From the NCBI GenBank assembly GCA_000827265.1, contig KN834792.1, positions 186,001-250,000 on the forward strand: a DNA stretch of 64,000 nucleotides. The letters are read 5' to 3'. A program made the translations under genes and the position numbers. This stretch comes from Collybiopsis luxurians FD-317 M1 (Eukaryota > Basidiomycota > Agaricomycetes > Agaricales > Omphalotaceae). Position 1 is the stretch's first letter. Every line of letters begins with the position of its first letter. The notes beneath the pieces are model-generated. The model was given only the letters and a program-made list of their open reading frames with translations. It was not told the origin of the DNA and searched no databases. Below are positions 47,857-61,294 of this stretch, in pieces.

Positions 47857-50800
47857 ATGTACATGTCCCATCTCAAAATTGATACCTCTGTAACTTCCTT
47901 TCCGGGTCATTCCACTTCTGGCCTGAGCCATTCCCATGCCACCTCCCCCGCATCCTCTCTCGGACTCTCTCCGGATAATGTGAACCGCATTAGGACTATT
48001 TCCAACGCTTCCACCGCTTCTTCCCTATCAGTTCTCTCGCCTCCTCCATCTTCTTCTACAAACGCCTCTTCTTCCTCCCTAGTATCTGGCGATATCCCTT
48101 CGACTTCCTCTACGCCGGTTAGCCCTATCCCCAATGAAGCTGCCGGCGCAATGCCAGAATACGTCTTGGCAATGCACGACTATGAACCTCAGCACAATAT
48201 CGACACATGTCTTTCTTTCCGTGCCGGTCAAGTCATTCATGTACTAAATCGTGATCCTAGTGGGTGGTGGGATGGCGAGCTGGAAGGCGCGCGGGGCTGG
48301 TTTCCCAGCAATTATGTCAATGCAGATGTAAATCCTCTGGTAGAGGCAGATGAAGACGAGGGTCCGGACATTGTAAGTACTCGTTCGCCTCTTAGTGCAC
48401 TGCTTAACCATCCTCTTAGCCTTATTCTACACCCTATTCGACCTCTCAAATATCTCCCCCGTCGTATACAAGCCCCGAGATAGAGTCTCATGTCCCTCCT
48501 GTAATGGTGCCCTTGCTTCATGGATTGTCCCTCTTACAAAACGCCGCTAGATCGACTCGCATCACACATTTTCAGCCTTCGACTGCTTGTATCATATCAT
48601 GTGTTCGTTCCGTCTTATCTGCCACCGACACACTACTTCGAGACGCCCCCATCCTACAAAAATTCCCCGCCCTCGCTGACGAACGTCGATTGATCCTATC
48701 CACGCTTGCGTCTCTCGTCGCCCAGGCCAAGCGAGCTTCAGCCGAGGACCTTGATCAAGACACTCTAGACATTGAAGTGGAGGCGATGCTGAGGTTGGCG
48801 CAGCAAATTTTCACATTGGTTCGGCGTTTTCTTGCCCTCGCACTTCAGTGCGGCGTAGAGTTACCGATAAGACGGGATTCTGGATCTGTCGTCAACGTCA
48901 CTGTCTTACGAGACGCAGACCTGAAAACCGCCGACGAAAACGACACGACGGTCATACAACATTCTACGCCTTCGCCGCCTGGGAAGACCCCTACCAAACG
49001 ACGGGTAAAGAACAGGCCTGGTACACCAGGCGCTGGGGTTGCGCGAGCGAAGAGTATGAGCGATTTTCGCACTAGGGCGAAACTGGGAGTTGAACGAGTC
49101 TCAGTTATTCCTCCGCTCCCCGCAATCCGCTCTTTCTCCGCTAGCGGACACAGACCTGAGGATTCTGTCAGTAGTACAGTTTCCTCTTCCTCTATTTCGT
49201 CACTCGGATCGATGATTCTGCCCTCCCAACCGCCATTTCCCCATGGCGCGTGCTCCATGGCCCAGGTATTGCAAGCCCTGCGAACTACGCACGATCATTA
49301 CCTGTCTGCCGTAGCCGCATTTGTTGGACATGCCCATTCACATTCGCGGTCTTCTCATGCATCGAGCATGGGGCATATGTATGATCTCGTCCGGGAAATT
49401 GTGGAAATGTCGTGCAAACTCCTCACCCTCGTTGAAGCGGTTCTTCAGCACCCGGATGTTCCGACTCACAGGCTGGATAGTTTGAGGGCTGCGAAGGAGC
49501 AGTTATATAATGTGACCAGTGAGCTAGCGGAATCCGTTCGCCTTCTTACTGTACCGCTACCTCAGGCCATGTCGGATGACGAGGAAAAGAAGGTTTTGCT
49601 GCGGTCTGCGACAGCCGCTCTAAAGGCTGGCAGTGACCTTGTTTTTTCGATCAAGGTCTGCTTGAATCGTTCCATCGGTGCAAGGCCATTTTTAATCAAC
49701 GTCCCTCCTCTTGGAGAACCTGGTTCTTCCGAACCCTTCCGCACTACATCCTATGCTTCTTCTTCTCAACATACCAGGTTGTCAAGTAAATCGTCAAGTA
49801 TGAAAAACCGATTCGAAGGAGTCGCCGATGAAGATGTTACAATACAGCCTATTAGCGTTCCTATGCTCAGGGCAGAGGCTTCTTCTGGATCAGAGAGCAG
49901 TAGTCGAAGTACCTCCAAATCTTCATCGGCGTCGGGAGACACCCACTTCACTGTACCCAATGAGATCAAAATTCCCGCCCCCATCATCATATCTCGAGGT
50001 GTGTTCGAGCCCCCGCTATCTTCCCCCGTTTCCTTCAATAAAACGGATGACGGAACGACCTGGGAAGGCAGCACTCGGGGACACCCCATGTCTTTGGAGG
50101 AGAAGATTGTCTACGGTGATTTGCCCGATGTTCCGGCTGAACCGAATGCGCCCATACCCACATCTTTCCTGAGTCCAACTAAATACATGTTCACTCATGA
50201 CTACGCGGTTGAAGACATTGCGTATAACAGCGAGGGTGTATTGGTCGGAGCCACGCTGACCGTGTTGATAGAGAAGTTGACTCCTCACGACAGTATCGTC
50301 GACCCCGCTTTCTCGGCTGTGTTCTTTATGACCTTCCGTCTTTTTTCCTCATCCCTGGAGGTCGCGAAAGCACTCATTGCGCGGTATAATCTCGTACCGC
50401 CCACCGGTTTACCTCACGAAGACATCCTGGTTTGGCAGCAGCAAAAGGGGCTCGCTGTACGATTACGTGTTTCTAATTTCATCAAGACATGGTTGGAAAG
50501 CTATTGGAGGTCGACTCCGGATAATGCCGCTTTACCCTTACTGGAAGCCTTCGTGAGGGATGGTTTGATGACTATGTTCCCTGGCCCAGCAGAACGTATT
50601 CTTGACACAATATTTCGACGCAAAGAGCAAAAGGATTGTATCAGTCCGAAGGGCGATCGCACTCGGGATCCCGGCATGTCTCTCAACCCTCCTTCCGTTC
50701 CCCTACCATCCGAAGTTCCTCGACCCTTGATGACCAAGACGCTTTTCTCTGCACTGAAGGGCAGGAATTTTTCTGCCATTTCAATCACAGATTTCGATCC

Positions 50801-51865
50801 ACTCGAGTTGGCGAGGCAACTAACAATTATGGAAGCGAGGCTGTATGCGATGATAACCCCAGAGGAGATTCTGGAATCGGGGCAGGAAGGGGCTAAGCCT
50901 CCCCTGAACGTGAAGGAGGTGACATCTCTTAGCACTGCCATCACTGGCTGGGCTGCAGAGAGCATTCTGAATGAGCGCGATACGAAGAAGCGGACGGCTC
51001 TGATTAAATTCTTCATCAAGGTCGCGGATGTGGGTGCTTTCTGTTTCATTCCGTAGAGACTGTCGACTGAGGTGTCTCGTCTTTTTTAGCGATGCGTGGG
51101 TCTTCATAATTACAGTACTTTCCGTTCGTTGTTGGCCGCTCTTGATTCTTCGACAATATCGAGATTACATCAGACATGGACGGTATGGTTGCCTGATGAT
51201 CGTTTAATATCCAAATCTGACTTTCGTTCTACTGGTAGGGACTTACTCAAAAAAGTAAGCAACAACTGGAGACGCTTCGAAAACTGGCGGATCATGGTCG
51301 CAACTATCACGAGTATCGTACAAAGTTACGGAATACCGCACCCCCGGCTGTCCCTTTCCTCGGTCTGTACCTCACCGATGTCACCTTTTGTCGCGAGGGC
51401 AATCCTTCACATCGGAACTCCCCTCTGAACCCGGACAAGAAGCTTCTCAACTTTAACAAGTACCACAAGCTTGCGAGGATCGTGCAGGGTTTGTTGTTTT
51501 CCTGCGACTTGTGATTTCGATGCTGATAATTGGGTAAATCTAAACGTAGATATGCAACGCTTCCAAGTCCCATATAATCTCAAGGACATTCCCGAGGCGC
51601 AGGAGTATCTCACTCATGTTTTCAAGGCATCGCAGAAGACGGGAGATTTGCAGGATCTGTACCGACGAAGGTACGTATCTCACTTGCCCCCTGCCCGTTT
51701 ATCCGGCTCAGCTGTCTCTTCATCGTTAGTTTACTCGTCGAACCTAAACAACCCGCGGACGCCCCTCCTTCGGGTCCATCTGGTGATATGCGACAACTTT
51801 TTAATTGGGCTTCTCGCGATCGTTCAAATTCTCAAGCGCAGGCGCAAGTCGTATCACCAGCATAA
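47857..51865 (+). CDS. CDC25: Cdc25-type Ras guanine-nucleotide exchange factor with SH3 domain
   Basis: Six exons (47857-48372, 48420-51029, 51090-51182, 51239-51488, 51550-51670, 51730-51865) encode 1241 residues. After a Ser/Thr-rich N-terminus comes an SH3 domain at about residues 103-160 (YVLAMHDYEPQ...GWWDGELEGARGWFPSNYV). A long disordered middle follows, then a RasGEF_N domain from about 773 (SEGVLVGATLTVLIEKL) and the catalytic RasGEF (CDC25 homology) domain from about 965 (FDPLELARQLTIMEARLY) to about 1180, including FIKVADRCVGLHNYSTF and FLGLYLTDVTFCREGNP. It ends with SLLVEPKQPADAPP. It activates Ras by promoting GDP release, feeding cAMP-PKA and morphogenesis pathways. The introns near the 3' end split the catalytic domain and all are in phase. 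It is flanked on both sides by O-methyltransferase paralogues. Confidence 0.93.
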
Positions 51866-52806
51866 GACGCGCTCGACTTTTGACGTGGTGTCTCTATATC
51901 TTCACATTTAGTTCTACGCACTGTACCCTACTCTTTTTTTTTCTTCGCACTGGTCTCTATGTCGTTATGCATCTTTGTATGTTCGCCTCGGATGGCTCTC
52001 CCCTATCGTCACTCTCCATCTTACCCTCTTCCTTATCCTTTTTCTTTCTCGCCGTAGTCGTCATGTCTGGGTCTTTCGTTATGTCTTATCTGTCTCCATA
52101 TCGTTCTCACATCTCTTTTTCGTATCTTATTCATCTCTCTATATCTCCCTCATGTCGTATGTTCGCATCTTACAGCAGTTTTGTCATTTGCATTATTACT
52201 TACAATTATTTGCTTATTCGGTGTAGTTCAATTCTCGTCATTGTACTCTAATTTTTTTTTTTTTCCATTATCATTGTTCATTGGGGACTGCCCTTGAACA
52301 TTGCATGGAGTTGGCATAAAATTTGTTGCATATGTATGTATGTACTAGACAAACGGTAACATAGCTAGTAACCAAAATGTTTTTTGGTTGAGGGTGTGGA
52401 TGGCAAGCACACATAGAGTCTGCAATTGTCTCAATGGTTGGTTTCTGCCTATCTATCAACCAGTTACGTGTTTTAAAACGGGCGATAGGATCATCACTGG
52501 ATGAAAATTGGACAACAACAGTCGGACACTGTCATGTTCTAGATGAGCGTCAAAGTGCCAAAAGCGTACTGATGACGTAGCACGTCTCAGCTCGACCCTG
52601 GCGTCGGTTGACGATTGACCTCTGGCATCTGACAGACGTGGTCCAGCGAGCCTCTGAGTAGTTACATGGACTGATTTATAGACTCATCATTCAGAGAATG
52701 ATGCTCAAAACGTAAATATGTTCGGGTACATCAAACAGCGATTCAAACTACCAAAAAACTTATACAAGATGCTTCGAGCACATTCTAGTGTACTCTATGT
52801 GCGTTA
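51866..52806. other. Intergenic, convergent 3' ends
   Basis: About 940 bp between the RasGEF stop and the stop of O-methyltransferase copy B. 51905-52265 is strongly pyrimidine-rich with a T-run at 52251-52264, probably 3' UTR and terminator sequence. The open frames in it are composition effects. Confidence 0.45.
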
Positions 52807-53646
52807 TCATTTCCTGACGGCATAGGTGAAGCCATCATATCCCCGCTCGCCAACTGTAGCAATAGTTGTGGCTTCAACCTCTTTGTCTTCTTTCAAAGCC
52901 GCCAAAAGGTTCCTAATGCCAACAGTGTTTACGTCGTTGACGCTCAGGTCGGATACTTTTCCATAGCGCACTACATTGTCGAAGATCTGGGAGAAAGAAT
53001 TAGCCTCAGAAACAAACGGCAAAGAAAACTCGGGCATACTATGACGCCGCCCTTCTTCACGAGGCGCTTAGCCTCCGCAAAGTATTGAGGGTAAGATTTC
53101 TTGTCGGCATCAATGAACACCAGATCGAAGGGCTCATTGGGATGGAGATTGATCATCGATTCATGGGCAGGACCGACAATGACTTTGCACTTGTTATCCA
53201 GTCCAGCTTTTGTAAAGTTTTCTTTCGCAACCTAAAGTAACAGTTTCAGACTTGAGGGGGTTAAAATTCGAATTAGCAAACCTTGGCGTGGGTTTCGCTG
53301 ATTTCAAGCGTGACAAGCACACCGTCCTCAGCTTGGATCGCTCTTCCCATCCAAATAGCGGAGTAGCTGGAAATGAGTCAGCCCCGATACGGGTACGTAG
53401 CGAAGTCATCAAGGCATACCCTCCTAAAGTTCCAACCTCCAAGATACGCTTGGCTCCAATGGACTGAGCTACCAAGTTCAAGAACTTTCCCTGGGCAGGA
53501 CTGACCGCAATGTCAGGCAAGCCCCGGTCGACGGCATTCTTGACAGCAAAGTCCAAAACCTCATCCTGAGCGATAAGGAACGAGTTATGGTAGTCATCCG
53601 ACTTGGTCCAGTCGACGACGGAAGTAGCAACGTTGAAATAATCCAT
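52807..53646 (-). CDS. Class I SAM-dependent O-methyltransferase, copy B
   Basis: Four exons on the minus strand (53646-53420, 53366-53282, 53231-53040, 52986-52807) encode 227 residues. Motifs ILEVGTLGGYS, FIDADKKSYPQYF, FDNVV and YDGFTYAVRK correspond one-to-one with copy A. Exons 1 and 3 have the same lengths as in copy A (227 and 192 nt) and exon 2 is one codon longer. It is intact and probably active; reaction as for copy A. It lies about 5.6 kb away in opposite orientation, on the other side of the RasGEF gene. The conserved TATA spacing suggests similar regulation. The two copies differ most near the N-terminus and after the second metal motif, which could alter substrate choice. Confidence 0.92.
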
Positions 53647-53706
53647 TTCAGTAGGCGAGTGATGATTAGATTGGGTTGTCGTTCAGTGACCCGATACCTC
53701 CTCGAA

Positions 53707-53714
53707 CTTTTATA
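53707..53714 (-). promoter_or_regulatory. TATA box of O-methyltransferase copy B
   Basis: TATAAAAG on the minus strand, 68 bp upstream of the ATG at 53646, mirroring copy A. Confidence 0.6.
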
Positions 53715-54392
53715 CCGTCGACCCTTTCGACCAACTTTGAAGCTCCCAAATGTCTGACGCTCTGAAAGCTCAAGGGAGGGAGTACCGTGAAGGTATACTG
53801 CGCGTCTTGCAATATCTCGACTCATTTCATGGTTCCAAATGACTTCGGCCCATTCTGAGAGAAGAGAATTCATTGATAACATCGTTTCGATTATAATACC
53901 GCAGTACCAGACGGGCAGATGAAACATAACTTTCGTCATTCTACACTCAAAGGTGACACATCAAGTGTGCGATGATAACTGGCATGGTCCTCCTTTCTAG
54001 CTGTTGGCAAGAAGACATGACCAGAAAATTGCTGCGCCGCAAGCTCAGCTTAGCAATCCACAGCTGGGAGGGTTCAATAGCATTGAAAATGTGGCTATAG
54101 AGGTCTTATCAGGGCGTGTGCCACATCAGCATACATACTGACTGAGGAACACTTAGATACGGCACCGAGAAATGTAGCTGAGCGGGAGCAACTCCGACGT
54201 CACGCAACCTTATGCCATAAGTTACTGGTTGCAGACACTCTGTACGACTATCGTAACTGTGATTGATTGGCTGCAGCGACATAATTGTTGAGGAAGAACT
54301 TGGATAGGATTGCGAAACGGAGGGTGTGTAGCCTGGTTGAGTGTGGGAAAACGGATTCAATACCTGACGCTAGATTTAACGCTGGTTTTACA
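53715..54392. other. Intergenic, no gene seen
   Basis: Region between the promoter of O-methyltransferase copy B and the MITE. Only short unassigned frames are present. Confidence 0.35.
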
Positions 54393-54394
54393 TA

Positions 54395-55054
54395 CAGTGA
54401 TCTAGGAGTCCTTGAGACACTAGGAGTCCTTGATACACGTCTATTAAAACCTTTTTATATGGCTATTTCTTTCCAAGTCAAGTATCTGAAATTAATGATA
54501 GACATTAGATCCATGCCCTGAAAAAGTTTCGAGGTGATTGAAGCTTGGGCTGAAGAGATATAGACAAAATACTGGTCATTTTTGCATGTTTTTTCGATAC
54601 AAAACTTTTGGCTTAGTGGCGAGCTATGCTAAATTGACCCAGAACACAGGAAATTTGGGTCTCAGATTATAAAACAGTTATTTCTCTACAGATTACAATA
54701 ATTGCTTGAGCCGCAGAGTGAGATACTGGTGCTGAATCTGCATAGCAATCCTGCGTGACATTGAGCTTAAACTCGAGGCGCCGTAAGCAAGTCAAATTAG
54801 CTTTGGATGCATCAGATCGTTCGGCTATGTAAGGCTGTCACACTGTCTCAAGGACTCCAAATTGTGACAAACGACTTAAATTCTTGTATAATTTGAAGTA
54901 AATGCATATCGCCCTTGGCCGCTCTATAAAGCTGTTGTAAATAGTATAAATGTGTTCTACTTTGGTCCTAGATACTCAAATTTGAAGAGTTTGCAAAGGA
55001 CAAACTCCTGTAAAAGCATTCACATTTTTTGTCTCAAGGACTCCTAGATCACTG
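54395..55054. mobile_element. 660-bp MITE with 25-bp perfect terminal inverted repeats, TA-flanked
   Basis: Positions 54395-54419 and 55030-55054 are perfect 25-bp inverted repeats, beginning CAGTGATCTAGGAGTCC on each outer end. A TA dinucleotide flanks both ends (54393-54394, 55055-55056), as expected of Tc1/mariner-type target duplications. The left repeat core CTAGGAGTCCTTGA is duplicated directly at 54420-54433, and an inverted copy of GTCTCAAGGACTCC lies inside at about 54844-54857 within TGTCACA...TTGTGACA. No transposase frame is present, so the element is non-autonomous. It sits 538 bp upstream of the GH10 start codon. Confidence 0.85.
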
Positions 55055-55056
55055 TA

Positions 55057-55592
55057 ACATTCTTTTTTCTTTTTTCTTTTTTATCCATTCACTGTTCGAC
55101 AAGATATTGGTAGTCATGCCCTTTGTGTGTTAGAATAGAAACAAAGAAGAATTTGTTCAATCCAAATTTCGCTGTAACCTCGGTCCCGCTGGACATATGC
55201 ACGACATCTTTTCCGCTTCTACTCCTGATGTACATTGAGGCAGACAATCAAAAGTCTCCAGGTGACTAATGGTTATCTCAGCTCCTCATACTATCTCTCG
55301 TCACTGACCGACAATTTACCAGTACAAATGTATATGATTATACGACTCATCGAACCGTTTTCTGCATTTGAATTGCGTTAGAGTTTGCTCTGTTTCTAAA
55401 AATAACCTTGGTTCTTACCGGCCAGGAGAGCTTCAATGTCTTCAAGACATCTGCTCGAGGCTCAGGCGTCAGATTGAACGTTTTGTAGCATCTACTTTCG
55501 ACAATTCGTCGAGAATCACCCGTGTAACCCCTCGAAGGTCTTTAAAAACATGTCCAGGATGGAGTGCACTCGCATTTTCGGGAAAAGTAACC
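55057..55592. other. Promoter region of the GH10 xylanase gene
   Basis: About 540 bp from the MITE edge to the ATG. A pyrimidine-rich tract follows the element (55058-55085). The frame is open upstream of the start from 55368, but the signal peptide fixes the start at 55593. No sure TATA box. Confidence 0.4.
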
Positions 55593-57683
<2,091 letters not shown>

Positions 57684-57854
57684 ACATGTAGTGTAGTATT
57701 ATATATGAGACCGGTGTAGCGCGAGGGGTTCATTTTGATGGATCTGACTGCATAGTAACTACAGGGTTTACCATTGCGAATGAAACTCGTGGGCGCGAAA
57801 ATCTGTGCAGAAAGAACTTTCCCGTCCTTGTGCCCTGTCGAACTTGAAACGGAC

Positions 57855-59040
57855 TCATTTCCTTGTTTTTCTCGAGTGGCAAGTCGACATCTGCCTTTTT
57901 CGCTCGGAAAACTTATTTCTTTCGCTTCTTTTTTGAGCGGCATTTTTGGTCCGTTGTGAGGTGTTGGCATCCTCTTCGATCTTATTTTCTGCCTTTGATG
58001 CCCCTACCAGCTTCAGAAGCTTGTCCCCGTTTTCTGCAGATTTCAATGCAATAGCTTCCCGTTGCTCCTTACTCAGGTCAGTACCCTTGATCATGATTGC
58101 AAAAAGATCAGTTGCCTTTGGAGCGTCGATGGCAATATCGTCCAGGACTTCAGCAATGCTAAGGAAACCCTCGGCAAACGCAGAGAATGAGCAAAGCTTT
58201 TTCAATGCTGCCCGCTGGAAAAATTCCCCGACAAGTTTCGCGTCAGCTTCCTTGGATTCGATAGCAGTAGAGACCAGCTTGTCCACAAGAGCATGATGAT
58301 AAACCACAGGAAGCCTGGCAAAGTACACTTCAGCTTCATCCAGATCACGAACACCGAAGAACTCTTTGGTATCCTCGTTGATTTTCTTCTTGGCCTCTCC
58401 CTCCGACATCCCCTGCTCTGGCTCCTCTGTAGCCTCTTCGTTCGAATCGAGATCCGATTCTGGATGACGAGCAGAATTCTGGATGAACAGTTTCTTACGA
58501 GGTTGCAAGGAGAGTCGTTTCCGCCGCTGAGGCGTTGGTTCCGATTCACTACCCAAATGCATATCAATGCTCGCCCTTTGACTGGGCAACTGGTTCGATT
58601 TGCTCACGACTTCAGAGGCTTCGATATTCTGGAGCATCTGGAACATGTTGGCGCTAGAGTTTGTCCTCGATAGTGACTCCCGTTTGCCGAATGTCATGGG
58701 CCCGCCCCTGCTGATCCGTCCAAACTTGGACAAATCATCAGCCTTCAAAAAAGGAGCATAACCACCGGTCCAACCAGCACTGGGTTGCTCGGCCTTGTCT
58801 CTGCTACGACGGAACCGCCGTGGGTCATGCTAGTATAAGCCTCTTTCTCAGCCGCGGCCTTCTCCTCGACGGCCTATCGAACGAAAAGATTGGTGAGAAT
58901 GGAACTCTGAAGAGAGGGAAAATCGGACCGCTTCGTGAACCTTGGCGATTGTGGGAGCAGCGACAGCGTTCCTTTGTTGCCATCTCCGATCACGCAGTTC
59001 AATAATATCCTGGTAGTAGTGCAGCGGGTGACAATTGAAA
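57855..59040 (-). pseudogene. C-terminal relic of translation initiation factor eIF4G (end of MIF4G plus MA3 domain)
   Basis: Reading on the minus strand from about 59040, DIIELRDRRWQQRNAVAAPTIAKVHEA and, after an intron, EEKAAAEKEAY match the region just after the eIF4G MIF4G domain. At about 58825 the frame shifts by one base: THGGS continues in another frame as RRSRDKAEQPSAGW. From there a 300-residue open frame continues with ADDLSKFGRISRGG, a charged linker and an MA3 domain (EAKKKINEDTKEFFGVRDLDEAEVYF...FAEGFLSIAEVLDDI). The cap-binding, PABP-binding and main MIF4G parts are missing upstream. A full-length eIF4G presumably exists elsewhere. The MA3 part alone could still be translated, so a truncated functional paralogue is the alternative. 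The unrelated ATG frame at 59357-59121 (-) is unassigned. Confidence 0.6.
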
Positions 59041-60389
59041 TTCTGACGGTTCAGAAGTACCAATCGAACCCACCTGTAACTATGCTGCCCAGAATCCAAT
59101 ATCTAGATGAAATGAGCACTTCAGATTTTCTGTGGATTGACTGGTATTGACCAAGGACTTGCCAATTGTAAGTGATCTGCCAGTTGCTGGGCTGTTTGCC
59201 GCTTAAGCCATTGAAATAGCAAACCTCGAAGACGATTTCGCCTGTTAGCGTCGTATTCTAAGAGTACACGTTGGAGAATTTCCAGGATACTAGTGCTTTC
59301 AATAGCTGATTCCAAGTCCACAGCAACAGTAGGCACGACAGTCGACGTCGACCCCATTTCAGAGAGTCTGCATTCGCAGTGACGGGTATAGTGGGCGTAG
59401 CAATAAGCAGTGGCTCCTAAGCGCCTAAGCTGTCAAGAAGATGAGTCAGGCGTCGAGGTCACCGTGAGGTCCTAGAATCGAAAATATTTACTGAGTGGCC
59501 AGTCATGCTTTACATACAGCTGTCATACACCTACAGCTTTCACTAGAGCATATGTAGAGCTCAGCCTACATCAAAAGAGTACACTAGAGAGTCATCGGCC
59601 CAAACTGGTCCAGGCGGAGAAAGTGAGTAATAGGTCGACGGTTAGAGTACCGGGTATATGTTGCGAGCATATGCACTGACTATTGGCATGAGCACAAAGA
59701 AAGAGGAAGGGCTCCAGTTTATTTCGAGTTCTATCTTTTTTTTCTCCATGCATTCATCTTTGAAGATTCGTGTCCGTGGCCGTCCGCAAAAGAGTCCCGA
59801 AGGGAACTCATATACCTTCCCTCTTTCCCTACCCGCATCCCTCCATCCGGGCGATTGAAAGAGCGCTCATTGCTCAAACTGCTTCAACACTCGCATCGGG
59901 GTTCATGATCAGGAATATTCACCAACCCGACGGCCCTCCTATAAACCTGATCCACCACACTCCGCCCCTTCCTCTCTCAACCCGGTGCACCAAGTCCTAC
60001 AGCTTCCCCCAGCTTGTCGCACGCCCTACAAATCTCATCAATATTCTCCTGAGTAAGTCGCGCTTATTCAGAACCTCATCTTCGATGACATGAGCGACGT
60101 ATTCAGTCCTTCATCATCCGGTGGAACGTGACTATTTTGGCGAGGTTGAAGGGGAGAAACGGGACGGTAGAGGAGGAGGGTAGCCGTAGGTGACGGACTC
60201 GAATATGTCTAACCCACGGTGGAGGGCGGCGCCGGAAGATAGAGTAGAAAGGGCTAGCTATTGAGGGAGGTAGCGTTAAGGAATGGGACCGGGGTGGTAG
60301 TATTAGGTTTCTTGTTGTTTGGTTGAAGAGGAAAATAAAGCAGAGGAAGGAAGTCGGAGTTTGTGGCTGTTGGAGTTGACGATAGATCC
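59041..60389. other. Intergenic between two gene relics
   Basis: About 1.3 kb. One ATG frame of 78 codons (59357-59121, minus) has no recognisable domain and may be chance or a relic. The rest shows only short frames. G-rich stretches occur near 60160-60300. Confidence 0.35.
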
Positions 60390-60800
60390 ACCAGGGTCGA
60401 CACTCATGGTAATCGCCATGCTGGCTGTAATCTGCATAAGCATTGGAGGGGAGTGAGCGACTCTGCCTGGGACCAGAGTAGCTGCAGACGCGTTGAAGCG
60501 GTCAATGAGGGTGTTAGTGAAAGTAATATACTCTTCGGAAGCACCGGATGAGATGGTGAATGTGCCTTTGAACTCGGGGATCGACACCGAAATATTCTAG
60601 TTGCAGAATCCACGTTCATGAAGATCGATGGCGCCAATGGAATGAGCTTCATCGATGAAGAGGTAGAGCTCGAAAGGATCTGGAATCTCAGTGGGAGGTT
60701 ATGCTTCAACATCCGAACCTTCGCGCCACAGCTTCTGACGCCAAACCCGATAGAGACTCGATCCAGTTCGTCCGACAGCTTTTGGAGCTCAAGGCAGCGA
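60390..60800 (-). pseudogene. Relic of serine palmitoyltransferase subunit 2 (LCB2)
   Basis: On the minus strand SDELDRVSIGFGVRSCGAKVRMLKHN matches the LCB2 pattern of N/SDELNH.SI..G.R.SGA.VR.FKHN. After a deletion and a frame change, LYLFIDEAHSIGAI..HERG, a stop codon, then NISVS....GTFTISSGA, LIDRF and SPPMLMQITASMAI follow the LCB2 order. The segment that should read GTFTKSFGAAGGY, with the pyridoxal-phosphate lysine, reads GTFTISSGASEEY, so the catalytic lysine is gone. N- and C-terminal parts are absent. LCB2 with LCB1 makes 3-ketodihydrosphingosine, the first step of sphingolipid synthesis, and is normally essential. An intact gene must therefore lie elsewhere. Confidence 0.7.
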
Positions 60801-61294
60801 TGAACGTGAGGATTGTCGCGATTTGGTAGAAGAGTCCCGGTCAACGTATGAAGGTCGACGTCAGAAGAACCACTTTTCAGCCTTTAACCTCAGGAAGAAA
60901 CGCCATGGCGCTTCATACCTTCTTCCACGGCGTCAGTACGACTAGGCGCGAAACGGAGATAGTTGTACGACGAAGGAAGGAAGTGTATCACACGGAGGAG
61001 TATCCCGATGCGGCCAGGGCGATCATAACAAAGCGCGGGCTGCCTAAAATCTTGATATCTGCTTATCTGATTCTTCCGGTTTCCTCTCCGATGGTTAAGA
61101 AACCGACATATTACCGCCAACCTCAATTCAACGGACTATCATTATCCAGCTCTTAGCTTGCCTATCAGATTTCTGACCTCTTCCAGAGAAATTGGAATCC
61201 GATTTTGCAATTGTTCTCGAGGTGCTCTGCAAGTTTAAAAACCTTAAAATGGGCAAACCCCAAACTTTCTCCCCTTCCTTCTTATCCTTTCGTA
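60801..61294. other. Promoter region of FTR1
   Basis: About 490 bp between the LCB2 relic and the FTR1 start. One in-frame ATG lies at 61205, 90 bp before the chosen start. GATA-like sites (GATATC, CTTATC, CTATCA) occur in the last 250 bp. GATA factors repress iron-uptake genes in many fungi, but the motif is too short to be evidence by itself. Confidence 0.3.

Noticed and set aside
51905..52251. Long hydrophobic open frames after the RasGEF gene
   Set aside because: They follow a strongly pyrimidine-rich tract in several frames at once, as expected from base composition in a 3' flank.
55368..55592. Upstream in-frame extension of the xylanase from an earlier ATG
   Set aside because: It would bury the signal peptide 75 residues inside the protein. 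The start at 55593 gives a normal secreted enzyme.
58815..58835. Explaining the eIF4G frame change by an intron
   Set aside because: No GT-AG or GC-AG pair of workable size bridges the change. A one-base loss explains it directly.
59658..60093. Plus-strand open frames of 66 and 107 codons near the LCB2 relic
   Set aside because: No domain, no splice-compatible partners and composition like the surrounding non-coding sequence.
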